Assembly: GCA_002320605.1 (NCBI GenBank)
Contig: DCKG01000030.1
Location: 47,337-111,336 of the forward strand
Source: Bacteroidales bacterium UBA1680
GTDB lineage: Bacteria; Bacteroidota; Bacteroidia; Bacteroidales; UBA932
Length of the DNA stretch: 64,000 nucleotides
Reading direction: 5' to 3'
The first letter of the stretch is position 1. Each line of letters begins with the position of its first letter. Below the pieces are notes generated by a model. The model did no database searches. It worked only from the letters and a program-made list of their open reading frames with translations, and had not been told where the DNA came from. A program made the position numbers and the translations under genes. Below are positions 55,331 through 64,000 of the stretch, in pieces.

Positions 55331-56980
55331 TTATCCAACCATCGTCTTTATGTCGTTATCCACCGTGGTGATGGTGCCAAGGCCGAATGCTGACTGCAAG
55401 GTTTGGAGCAGTTCAGGTGATACGAATGCTGGCAGAGTCGGGCCGATATGAATATTCTTGATGCCGAGGCTGAGCAGTGCGAGCAGCACGATGACGGCTT
55501 TCTGCTCGTACCATGCTATGTTGAAGGCGATAGGCAGGTCGTTCACATCGTTCAGGCCGAAGATTTCCTTGAGCTTGAGAGCGACGACGACCCATGAGTA
55601 GCTGTCGTTGCACTGTCCGGCGTCTAGCACGCGCAGGATGCCGTTGATTTCTCCGAGATTCAGTTTGTTATACTTGTATTTGGCGCAGCCTGAAGTCAGA
55701 ATCACTACATCATGAGGCAGTGCCTTGGCAAATTCTGTGTAGTAGTCGCGGCTCTTCATCCTTCCGTCGCATCCACTCATCACTACAAATTTCCTGATGG
55801 CACCACTTTTTACTGCCTCTACTATCTTGTCTGCAAGCTCCACGACCTGATGGTGGGCAAATCCCCCTACGAGGTGTCCTTGCTCCAGCGGTTCAGGAGC
55901 CTGGCACTGCTTTGCGAGAGCTATCACCTTGGAGAAGTCCTTGCGTCCGTTGGCATCCGTAGGAATATGCTTCCAGCCTGGATAGCCTGTGGAATTGGCT
56001 GTGAAGACACGATCGCTGTAGCTGGCAGATGCTGTGGGCGGTACGATGCAGTTGGTGGTAAAGATGATAGGGCCGTTGAAGTGAGAGAACTCCTCACGCT
56101 GTTTCCACCAGGCATTCCCATAGTTGCCTACCAAGTGGGAATATTTCTTCAACCGTGGATAGTAGTGCGCAGGCAGCATTTCCCCGTGGGTGTAAACATC
56201 CACGCCGCTGTCCTTAGTCTGTTCGAGCAATTGTTCAATGTCGCAGAGGTCGTGTCCGGAGATCAGGATGCCAGGACGCTTGCCAACGCCAATGTTCACG
56301 GAGGTGACTTCTGGCTGTCCGTAGGAGTCTGTGTTAGCCTTGTCGAGCAATGCCATGGCCTTCACTCCGTAGCTGCCTGTTTCTAAGACGAGGGAGAGAA
56401 GGTTGCTATCTGATACTGTCGTGGAAGCTATCGTAGCCAATGCACGCTCCATGAAGCGAATGATGCCCCGGTCTGCGTGTCCCAGTCTGGCAGCGTGCTC
56501 ATAGTAGGCAGCTATCCCCTTGAGGCCATACATGGTCAGTTCCTTAAGCGATCTGCGGTGCGCATCCTCCTCTTTGAGCACGCCGACCTTGCGTCCTCTT
56601 GCCTCATAGTCGGCAGGTGCTACACTCAGATTTAACGCCTCTGCGTTGGGCAAATCTACGCTGTTCTCCTTAGCAAGAGCCACAAGGCGGTCTTTGAGGT
56701 TCAGTGCGGCAGTTACTTTGCGACTGATGGCATCGTTGTCGAAGTTGGCATTGGTAATGGTTGCGAACAGTCCGTCTACCAAAACGTTGTCTGCGTCCTC
56801 TGGCACGTCTATGCCTTTCTCATGCAGGGCAGTGGCGGCCATTCCTACGCCCTTGAGGGTGAAGAGCAGCAAATCCATGATATGGGCCGTGGCTGGCTGC
56901 TTGCCGCAGACTCCGCGTAACATGCATCCTGTGCCGAAGGCGGTCTCCTGACACTGGTAACAAAACATTTGATTTTCCAT
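55331..56980 (-). CDS. hcp: Hybrid cluster protein / hydroxylamine reductase
   Basis: 549 residues from the ATG at 56980; an ATG at 56989 would add three. N-terminal Cys cluster [21 protein letters not shown] ligates the cubane. The hybrid-cluster ligands are in [42 protein letters not shown] and the C-terminal half. Hcp reduces nitric oxide or hydroxylamine in anaerobes and takes part in nitrosative stress defence. It lies 72-80 bases downstream of ric on the same strand. Confidence 0.96.
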   Translation of the reverse strand: MENQMFCYQCQETAFGTGCMLRGVCGKQPATAHIMDLLLFTLKGVGMAATALHEKGIDVPEDADNVLVDGLFATITNANFDNDAISRKVTAALNLKDRLVALAKENSVDLPNAEALNLSVAPADYEARGRKVGVLKEEDAHRRSLKELTMYGLKGIAAYYEHAARLGHADRGIIRFMERALATIASTTVSDSNLLSLVLETGSYGVKAMALLDKANTDSYGQPEVTSVNIGVGKRPGILISGHDLCDIEQLLEQTKDSGVDVYTHGEMLPAHYYPRLKKYSHLVGNYGNAWWKQREEFSHFNGPIIFTTNCIVPPTASASYSDRVFTANSTGYPGWKHIPTDANGRKDFSKVIALAKQCQAPEPLEQGHLVGGFAHHQVVELADKIVEAVKSGAIRKFVVMSGCDGRMKSRDYYTEFAKALPHDVVILTSGCAKYKYNKLNLGEINGILRVLDAGQCNDSYSWVVVALKLKEIFGLNDVNDLPIAFNIAWYEQKAVIVLLALLSLGIKNIHIGPTLPAFVSPELLQTLQSAFGLGTITTVDNDIKTMVG

Positions 56981-57061
56981 TTCAATCATATTTTTAGTCT
57001 ATAATAACATAATAGGCTATCTCTGGTTTCTTGGCTTGGCGCTTTGCTAAGTCGAATCCTG

Positions 57062-57784
57062 TCATGCTCCTTCCTGTTCCATCTTGATGAAGCCGGGGAA
57101 GATGAGATTGTTCTCAATAGCGACGTGCTCTGTGAGGTCGTTGAAGAACTGGAAGAGCTGCTGGTTCATCAGGCGGTAGGAATTGCAACCGTCGGTCGGC
57201 GTCGTGAAGTTTTCGGTGATGTCAGCAATATGATGCCATGTTTCACCCGTAGCGTCGTGTTCTAGCATCATCTGGCGGATAGGATAGAATATGGAACCGC
57301 AGTGGAAAGGAGCTGGTTGGCGGCCTTCCTCATGGGCAGCATAGATTTCGTAGAGCTGAGGGAAGAGCACTTGTTCCTCTTTGGCAAAGTGGCTGTCGAG
57401 TTCCTCGAACGACTCTTCCACTGCTTTGCGTACCTCGTGGAGCTCAGGATGATGCTCGCCATGGGCATTTTCTACCTTCTTGACGAGGCTTAGCAATTCC
57501 TCATGATGCAGGTGGAAATTGCGGTGGTGTTTCTTCAATACATAATCCACAAGCAGGTCTAACGGCCATTCCGAGAAGTTTGGTGCGTCGCCCTCGGCGA
57601 CTGGAGTTTCAAGGTGCGCAATTACCTTGTCCGGGTCGAGGTTCTTTTTCCGGCAGGCTTCTTCCAATGTGATTTTGCCACCACAGCAGTAGTCGATGCC
57701 TAAATGTTCGAAAACCTTTGCCCTGTTGAAGTTATCGGCGACGATATCGCCAACGATCATTTCCTTTGTCAATTTATCGCTCAT
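57062..57784 (-). CDS. ric: Iron-sulfur cluster repair di-iron protein (RIC/ScdA/YtfE)
   Basis: 240 residues. The N-terminal ScdA_N domain (residues about 1-60) has the YCCGGK motif. A hemerythrin-like domain follows with di-iron ligands in HHRNFHLHHEELL, HGEHHPELHEV, LDSHFAKEEQVLFP, MMLEHDATGETWHHI and LTEHVAIENNLIFPG. It releases iron or repairs clusters damaged by nitric oxide. It is the first gene of a ric-hcp unit and is divergent from a LysR regulator, with a near-consensus -7 box TATCTTCG (57811-57818, minus). Confidence 0.95.
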   Translation of the reverse strand: MSDKLTKEMIVGDIVADNFNRAKVFEHLGIDYCCGGKITLEEACRKKNLDPDKVIAHLETPVAEGDAPNFSEWPLDLLVDYVLKKHHRNFHLHHEELLSLVKKVENAHGEHHPELHEVRKAVEESFEELDSHFAKEEQVLFPQLYEIYAAHEEGRQPAPFHCGSIFYPIRQMMLEHDATGETWHHIADITENFTTPTDGCNSYRLMNQQLFQFFNDLTEHVAIENNLIFPGFIKMEQEGA

Positions 57785-57905
57785 ATTCGTTCATCTTTAA
57801 TTTTCGCTGCGAAGATAGACATCTTATCGAAGCCCCGGACATGATGATTACGGATAATTTCTATGCTATCCATCGAAGATTCCGATGAATGTGAGATAAA
57901 AATGT

Positions 57906-57913
57906 TATGTTTG
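57906..57913 (+). promoter_or_regulatory. -7 promoter box of the LysR regulator
   Basis: TATGTTTG matches TAnnTTTG, 21 bases before the LysR ATG. In the same intergenic region a near box TATCTTCG (minus) serves ric. Confidence 0.5.
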
Positions 57914-57934
57914 CAGCGTGCAAATGAAACGAAT

Positions 57935-58888
57935 ATGGAGATAAGGCAATTGAGATATTTTGTGAATGCGGCTGCTACGCTAAGTTTTACCGAGGCGGCG
58001 CGTCTGTCGAATGTGGCGCAAAGCACCCTTTCACAACAGGTGAAGCAATTGGAAATGGAGTTAGACATGCCGCTTTTCCACCGTATGGGCAAGCATATTC
58101 AGCTCACGGCGGAGGGGCAGATGTTTCTTCAGGATGCGCATCGAATCCTCGACGATGCTCGGCAAGGGCTCCAGCGAATTGCCGACCAGCGTGAACTCAA
58201 GGGCGGAAGCGTCGACATAGGATTGGCTTCGGGACTCGGTCTGTCGTCCCTGCTGACCGAGGTGCTTACGGAATATAACAGAAGCTACTCACAGGTTCAG
58301 CTACGGATACATCAGACTGCTGCTCCTATGCTGCCAGATCTGTTACGCCAGCACTCCATTGATTTGGCCATGACATTCAAGCCGGATGCCGAGGAGCCTG
58401 ACATAGACTGTCGTCCGCTATTCGCATCACGCCTCTGCGCAATCATCGCGGAACACAATTCTCTCGCCAGCAAAGCATCGATTAACTTGAGGCAGATTGC
58501 GATGTGCCCTCTCGTGCTTCCTTCGGACAACCTCTATATCCGTCAGCGTATTGACGATGAGGCCCAAAGGCAAGGCATCGAGGTGCGGCCGGCGGTAGAG
58601 ATTGATGACTTGTCACATATTATATATATGGTGAACAGCGACCGGTGGGTCAGCATACTGCCCGATGCGGCAACGCTTGCTGTGCGCGGAATCGTCCGAA
58701 TCGCTCTGGAAGAGCAGATCATGCTGCCTACGTCAGTGCTTACGCTGGCACATTCCTATCAGCGACGCGCGGTCACGGAGTTTATCGGCAGGCTGCGCGA
58801 AGCCACCAATTTGCATCTCCTGACTCAGGAAAGTACCTGCGACGTGTGCGGTGAGACATTCCTTGCCCCGCAAAGCAATACGAAATAG
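57935..58888 (+). CDS. LysR family transcriptional regulator with CXXC tail
   Basis: 317 residues from the ATG at 57935 (MEIRQLRYFVNAAATLSF); codons upstream are open but not LysR-like. N-terminal winged HTH (FTEAARLSNVAQSTLSQQVKQLE), then the periplasmic-binding-like effector domain (SVDIGLASGLGLSSLL...; LAMTFKPDAEEPD). The last 18 residues, TCDVCGETFLAPQSNTK, extend past the usual LysR end and hold a CXXC pair that could bind metal or sense redox state. Divergent from ric-hcp with 150 bases between starts, so control of that unit is likely but not shown. Confidence 0.88.
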   Translation: MEIRQLRYFVNAAATLSFTEAARLSNVAQSTLSQQVKQLEMELDMPLFHRMGKHIQLTAEGQMFLQDAHRILDDARQGLQRIADQRELKGGSVDIGLASGLGLSSLLTEVLTEYNRSYSQVQLRIHQTAAPMLPDLLRQHSIDLAMTFKPDAEEPDIDCRPLFASRLCAIIAEHNSLASKASINLRQIAMCPLVLPSDNLYIRQRIDDEAQRQGIEVRPAVEIDDLSHIIYMVNSDRWVSILPDAATLAVRGIVRIALEEQIMLPTSVLTLAHSYQRRAVTEFIGRLREATNLHLLTQESTCDVCGETFLAPQSNTK

Positions 58889-58936
58889 CGCAGCTGCTTG
58901 GGTAAAATGCTAAGGCAAGAATAGAATAAACCAAGT

Positions 58937-58970
58937 GAAGCAGCTGGGTTCATGATGCGCCAGCTGCTTC
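58937..58970. terminator. Hairpin after the LysR gene
   Basis: GAAGCAGCTGG (58937-58947) and CCAGCTGCTTC (58960-58970) are perfect 11-base arms around a 12-base loop, 49 bases after the LysR stop. No T-run follows, so it may be a factor-dependent terminator or a processing site. A third partial copy GCAGCTGCTTGG is at 58891-58902. Confidence 0.45.
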
Positions 58971-59150
58971 CCTCAGAAAGAATATGTTGAATTATTCTGC
59001 TCTACTGCGGAGTATTCCTAGTTGGTGCTGGCACTTTCCCAGCATGGGGTCGTCTGCTTGGGCCTACCAAACTTTTTTGAACATGCCTCCAGCTAACGAG
59101 GCGGCGCTCGCCAATGGACTCGCAGCTCTTTATTATAAGAAGAGTATCTA

Positions 59151-61067
59151 TTAATAGTTCGGACCTGCCCCGAATTCAGGTGCTGGTTTATCGTACCACA
59201 CTCTTTCTCTGCTGAGGATTCCAGGACGTGTTCCATCGCAGAAGGTAAAGCCTTCCCCAGCGAATGCTGCCTCTACCTGAGCCTTCATTTTATCCTCGTC
59301 AGTCGGAGCAACTGAGTATAGCCTGCGAGGAATCTCGTTGCTTGCCTTCAGATTTACCCAAGGGATGAGAGTGCTGCCAACCCTAGGTATTCCGGAACGT
59401 CTTGAAGTCACGAACTGATCGACCGGTTGATAGTAGAAATGAAGATACTGCTGGACATAGACTTTTTCAAGATTCGATGCTTGGTCGCCTGTCAGCTTGT
59501 AGTCTTCATGAGTCAGCATTTCGTTAATCTCATCATCACCATAAGTTATTGGCTTGTCGTCCAATCCTTCATGGCACTGGCCTTCGCTATAATAAGGGAT
59601 CTTGTTCAAGGTTGCCAGTTGGTTATATTCCTGGGCGGAAGCACGAACACCTGCTTCGAAATATTCCTGCGCAGTCTTTGGGAGATTGGCTCCAAGCAGC
59701 TTGAATTCAGCAAGATAGAGATTCATCTCTCCAGTGCTCATAGTCATGCCCCACCAAGGCACGTCGTCAGTATCCTGCAGCGTGCGTCCTTTAGGTTTGG
59801 TTGGGAAGGTGAAGTCGCAACGGCCGCGAGTGAGTTCCTCGTTGAATGTCGAATAAGGTCTGTAAGTCTTGGATGCATCACCATCCGTCACTTCCCAGCG
59901 GGTGCTAGTGAAGTAATTGTCGTCACCAGTATATTGAGGGTCGTCTGACAGATTGGTTCCGATAGGAATTCCATAATAGCGTACCCAAGGCTCTCCCTGA
60001 CCTTGCCAAGACACGAATGTCTTTTTCCCCTGAGCATCCGTAGTGTAATTCACGTTGTCGAGAATATATTTTGGCACTGCGCAGCGGACATCTCCGTTAG
60101 CCTGAGCATCGAAGAAGGCTTGAATGACTTCTTTGTTGAAAGAATTCTTAGTGAAGATAACCAGCATCCTCGGATCCTCATTTTTCTTCATGAAGTCAAT
60201 CACGTTCTTGCTAGCGGCTCCCAGACTGTATGAGTTGCCTGTCTGGTAGGTAAAGTCGCCATTGTTCGCATCAGTAGAACGATTGAAGATGCAGTCATCG
60301 CTCAGGCCAGACATGATGTTGCCCTCGCTTGAACCTACCTGCTGGGCGATTTCAAAGGCTTTGCTCTTATCCTGATGGAGCAGACGTACGGCGATTTTTA
60401 GTTTCAATCCGTTAGCGAACTTTGTCCACTTCGTGAGATCGCCGCCATAAGTGATGTCATTGCTTCCCGCCTGGATCTGATCCGTGGCGCTGGAAAAGGT
60501 GCTGATGTCATTGTCAAGCTCCTCCAGCCAAGTATTGAACAGCTCTTCCTGAGTGTCGTATTTAGGAGTCAGCGTGCCGCCATAACGTAGCTGCACTGTC
60601 TCTGAATATGGCATTGAGCCATAGAGGTCTGAGTCGTTGATGGCTAGCGAAATGCTTAGCACGTTTGCGACGCATTGAATCGTCGCATATTTTGCACCCT
60701 CTTCATCACTCATCTGAGAAATCATGTCTGCTATTTCTTTTTCGTAGGTTCTCACATTGATGAACTGAGAGCCTATGCCTCCTAATTCACCCATATGATT
60801 GAACAAGTCCCCGAAACTTCCAGATGGAGTATATGACTGAATGAATTGGGATGTGTATCTAGCATCATAGAACCACAGGAGGTAGTCGAACGGCTGATAA
60901 TTTGCCATTGCCTGAGTGAGCAGATATGGCACATTGCCTTTGCCGATCTTGCTAGGATCCGTATTAATATCTGCGAATTCGTCCTTCGAGCAGCCTGCGG
61001 AGAATAGCAGGGTGCCAGTGGCCAGCAGCAAAATCAGAAATTTTACGAATATGTTTTTGTTTTTCAT
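59151..61067 (-). CDS. SusD-like (SusD_2) outer-membrane nutrient-binding lipoprotein
   Basis: 638 residues from the ATG at 61067 (MKNKNIFVKFLILLLATG, lipobox LFSAGC). An ATG at 61088 overlaps the SusC stop as TAATG and would add seven residues. The sequence fits the SusD-like_2 family: FADINTDPSKIGKGNVPYLLTQAM, DLYGSMPYSE, FANGLKLKIAVRLL, MSTGEMNLYLAEFKLLG. It binds nutrients at the surface for its SusC partner. No enzyme or regulator genes are next to it within the window. Confidence 0.92.
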   Translation of the reverse strand: MKNKNIFVKFLILLLATGTLLFSAGCSKDEFADINTDPSKIGKGNVPYLLTQAMANYQPFDYLLWFYDARYTSQFIQSYTPSGSFGDLFNHMGELGGIGSQFINVRTYEKEIADMISQMSDEEGAKYATIQCVANVLSISLAINDSDLYGSMPYSETVQLRYGGTLTPKYDTQEELFNTWLEELDNDISTFSSATDQIQAGSNDITYGGDLTKWTKFANGLKLKIAVRLLHQDKSKAFEIAQQVGSSEGNIMSGLSDDCIFNRSTDANNGDFTYQTGNSYSLGAASKNVIDFMKKNEDPRMLVIFTKNSFNKEVIQAFFDAQANGDVRCAVPKYILDNVNYTTDAQGKKTFVSWQGQGEPWVRYYGIPIGTNLSDDPQYTGDDNYFTSTRWEVTDGDASKTYRPYSTFNEELTRGRCDFTFPTKPKGRTLQDTDDVPWWGMTMSTGEMNLYLAEFKLLGANLPKTAQEYFEAGVRASAQEYNQLATLNKIPYYSEGQCHEGLDDKPITYGDDEINEMLTHEDYKLTGDQASNLEKVYVQQYLHFYYQPVDQFVTSRRSGIPRVGSTLIPWVNLKASNEIPRRLYSVAPTDEDKMKAQVEAAFAGEGFTFCDGTRPGILSRERVWYDKPAPEFGAGPNY

Positions 61068-61087
61068 GATCGTGATCTTTTTAAACA

Positions 61088-63937
61088 TTAGAATGAGGCA
61101 CTGATAGTAAACAGCCAGCTAGCCGTGTAAGGGCTGTATGAACGCATACGGAACTGAGCAGCGCCGGTTCCCCTTACGCCCTCTGGATTCTCGTGGTTAG
61201 GAGCAGTGTTCAGAAGGTAGCAGACATTTCTGCCTGTCAGGCTGACTGAAAGCCCCCTTGCTCCCAGATGAGAGTAAATTTTCTCAGGAAGAGCGTATGC
61301 AAGAGTAATTTCGCGAAGTGAGATGTAGTTCAGTTTCTTGAACCAGTCATTATTCACGACGCCATTGCCCCAGTTATTCTTGAAGTATGCCCATGTCTGT
61401 AAGTGAGCATATTCAACATAACCTTTATCGTAAGCCTCTTGGTAAGTCATGCCACCGACATCAACGGATTCTCCTCCAGGAGTAGTGACCTTAGTCCCCT
61501 CATCGAAGACAACGTCAGGAATGAAGCCATCGGAATACGTAATGCCAGCGCAGTCTGCGAAATTACTGGTCCATGTCTCCCCGAAACGATATCTTTCAGT
61601 AGCGCCTGAATACCCGTACGCAGTGGCGTAACGAGAGCCGTAGGATGCGACATACCCTCCGAAACGAGCATCAAATGAGATGTAAAGGCTCAAGTTCTTG
61701 TAACGGAAAGTAGTGTTCATGGATCCAAGAAATTTTGGAATCATGGAACCTATCTCCTGGACTTCTCCTGCACGTTTCAGATATGGGTTGTGATATGTAT
61801 TCGAATAGCCGACGATTTGCTTCCCAGTTTTTCCGTCAATCTTCGGCATGGAGTCGGACATCAGCAGACCGTAGTCAGCGCCAACTTTTGCGACGGATCC
61901 GATTCGGTAGTTACCATAATTCGTAGAGCCATCGAGAGTTATCCAGTTTGCGACATCTTCGTGGAGGGATATGATCTTGTTGCGGTTGCGAGTGTATGTG
62001 AAATTCAGATCCCATTGGAAATCACGGCTCTGAACAGGGGTTGTTTTCAATTCGAGCTCGATGCCTTTATTCTGAATGTTCCCAGCGTTGATAAGTTCTG
62101 AAGAAACTCCAGACCACCAAGGAACTGAGACGCTCATGATTTGATTCTTAGTGTTCTCTTTGTAATAGGTGAAGTCGATTCCGATCCTATTTTTGAAGAA
62201 ACGCCAGTCCAGGCCGGCTTCCCAAGATGTCTTTTTCTCAGGTTTCAGGTCGGTGCTCTTGATTTCTGATGACAACCCTAATCCATAGACTTTGCTTCCA
62301 TTCTTCTCGAGAGTAGTGAGAGAATATCCTGAATTAATATAATATGGGTCGGTGTCGTTACCAACTTGTGCCCATGAAGCACGAATCTTGGCGAATGATA
62401 TCCAAATAGGGAGCTGTTCCCTGAATGTCTGGTTGATGATCCAAGAACCAGATACGGAAGGATAGAAATACGAGTAGTTACCTCTTCCATTAGTATAGAC
62501 GAGGGCTGAAGACCAGTCGTTTCTGCCGGTAACATCAAGGAATACCTGATCCCTCCAGCTTGTTCCTACCTGGAAAATAGTGGATACGATTCGTTTTGTA
62601 TTGTATTTGTAACCACTGAAGCCGGCCTGATTCTTGGAGTTTCCGATGAAATACTGGTTTGGCACTACGAGTCCGCCATTGGTCCATTCTTCGTTGTACT
62701 GCGCATGCTGATTGAAATATTCCTCGCGTAAGAAACCGTGTGCTTCCCAGTCGTCGTTGAAACGTTTGTTCACGTTCATGGAAGCGAAGCCGTTCTCCTG
62801 AAGAATTTGGCTGTGACCAATGCTATAGGACCCACCCTCATTAGCATAGCCGGAGCCTGGGTACTTGCCCTCGGAATCAATCAGATAACGGTTCAGGTTG
62901 CCTCCTACAGAGAACTGAAGCCAGTCAGTAGCATCAACGGTCAGGTTCACCGTTGGCCTGACGGTAGTTTCTGTCTGACTATAATTGTCTTCGTAAATGC
63001 TCCACCAGAGATTTTTGCCTGGAACTGAACGATATGCATCACCATATTTGCCTGAAGCGATACCTCCGTGCGTTCCTTTATAGAGATGCTTATATTTGTT
63101 CACGTCATATTCTCTTGGGAATGTGCCCTCAGCGAAATAAGAACCAATATTCCTTTGGGCGTTCCTAGGCTGAGACTGAACGTATGAGATGCTGAAATCA
63201 AGCTTCACCCTGCTGCCTATCTTCTGAGAGGCCTTGCCGAGGAAGGAATAACGGTAGAATGTGTTCCTCGGCGTGGTTCCTTGGTTGTACTTATAAGAAG
63301 CTGAGGCATAGAACGTTGTCCTGTCGGTCCCTCCCTGCAGAGAGAAGTTGGTGTCTGAGTTCCAGCCAGTGCGGTAAGCATCTCTGTAGTTATTCTTGTA
63401 GATTTTCATAGGACCCATAGTCCCATCATATTGCTCGAAGGTCTTTCCTTCAGCCCAGGAAATATGAGGGCCCCAGCCAACGCCTCCGCCATCACCCTCA
63501 TGCTGACTGATCATTGAATACTCTTTGTCGTTGTTCCTTGAATATGCCGTCATATTATTTGACCAGCGGTTTCCGGTCTGGTCATAATCGTCGCCGTAGA
63601 AAACTAATCCGGGAAAAATGCCTTCAAGATATTCATTCTGCAGATCAGGAGCTTTGTACACATAGTCGATGCCTACGGTCTGAGAGAAATGTATTCCGAG
63701 TCCCTTTCCGCTCTGTCCAGACTTGGTAGTGATGACGACGGCTCCGTTCAAGCCTCTGGAACCGTAAAGCGCCGTTGCGGCAGCGCCTTTCAGCACGCTG
63801 ACACTCTCGAAGTCGTCAGGGTTGAGGTTCTTCAGCTGGTTGCCATAGTCGTGAATCTCGCCGTCCCAGTCTGCGTCTCCGGTGCTGCTGGCCGCATTGT
63901 CGAGGATAACTCCATCTACCACGAAGATAACCAACAT
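61088..63937 (-). pseudogene. SusC/RagA-type TonB-dependent transporter, N-terminally truncated at a junction
   Basis: 949 codons. From FVVDGVILDN (starting at 63925) onward the plug remainder (VSVLKGAAATALYGSRGLNGAVVITTKSG) and whole barrel are intact, ending ASWLFTISASF. The signal peptide, carboxypeptidase-D-like domain, TonB box and first half of the plug are missing. Upstream of 63937 the frame reads non-homologous residues and meets a stop codon within about 20 bases. The gene was probably cut by an insertion or rearrangement at about 63926-63937. A true gene could still be restored if the junction is an inversion or assembly break. Confidence 0.8.
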
Positions 63938-63983
63938 TGGCCAGAATTTGAAGTCACCTCAATTCTGTTGAACTAAGGCCAAT
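63936..63983. repeat. Nested inverted repeat at the SusC junction
   Basis: ATTGGCC (63936-63942) with GGCCAAT (63977-63983), and inside it CAGAATT (63942-63948) with AATTCTG (63961-63967). It begins exactly where SusC homology ends, so it may be the end of a mobile element or a recombination site. The window ends too soon to identify it. Confidence 0.45.
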
Positions 63984-64000
63984 TACCAGCCGAAGTGTTA

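Noticed and set aside
55712..56386. 224-codon plus-strand frame inside hcp
   Set aside because: Antisense shadow of a highly conserved enzyme.
58984..59154. 56-codon plus-strand frame overlapping the SusD_2 stop
   Set aside because: Reads protein-like at its end (PPANEAALANGLAALYYKKS) but has no promoter box and overlaps the opposite gene's stop; not enough to call.
1..64000. CRISPR arrays, rRNA genes, complete insertion sequences
   Set aside because: No regularly spaced repeats, no rRNA-like sequence and no intact transposase were found on reading through the window.

Overview
The window reads as chromosomal DNA from a Bacteroidales bacterium, probably gut-associated. The evidence is direct: SusC/SusD pairs, a hybrid two-component regulator, Bacteroidetes-only families (DUF4783, DUF5686, a 29-residue AURKAIP1/COX24-type basic protein), and repeated promoter boxes of the Bacteroidetes form TAnnTTTG. 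Several have a TTTG/TTG box 19-20 bases upstream. Species cannot be fixed from the sequence.

0-4.2 kb: the 3' part of an O-antigen ligase-like membrane protein, a transglutaminase-fold lipoprotein and an S26 signal peptidase, in one orientation and closely packed. 4.2-6.1 kb is a genomic scar: a tyrosine-recombinase fragment, an AAA/DUF4143 ATPase that has lost its ATP-binding half, and two truncated small reading frames. 6.2-8.9 kb is core translation: typA, yceD-like DUF177, rpmF and tRNA-Arg(CCT), closed by a terminator.

9-16.6 kb, minus strand: rlmH, a very large membrane histidine kinase, glpK and glpF, the first three nearly touching, then an acyltransferase. 16.8-21.4 kb, plus strand: DUF4783, DUF5686 and lnt. 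21.5-22.9 kb: an intact accessory AAA ATPase with two palindromes at its promoter. 23-25.2 kb, minus strand: HU, the 29-residue basic protein and RNase E/G, with a terminator hairpin just before the RNase start. 25.3-30.4 kb, plus strand: lon, ung, coaD and a double-CXXC thioredoxin-like protein.

30.4-53 kb is a polysaccharide utilization locus. Three secreted enzymes (GH20, a DUF4091/GH123-like protein and a beta-helix GH28/GH49-like protein) are on the minus strand. A surface lipoprotein, two SusC/SusD pairs and an HTCS regulator are on the plus strand. GH20 plus the GH123-like enzyme suggests an amino-sugar-containing glycan; the exact substrate is inference.

53-55.3 kb carries a Schlafen/AlbA-type ATP-binding protein between near-identical 36/37-base direct repeats, with inverted 12-mers around its promoter. 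55.3-58.9 kb is a nitrosative-stress set: hcp, ric and a divergent LysR regulator. 59.1-64 kb is another SusC/SusD pair whose SusC is cut off near the window end at an abrupt junction.

The pattern I consider most worth following is that all three accessory NTPase genes (one decayed) carry a large palindrome at the promoter, each of different sequence.
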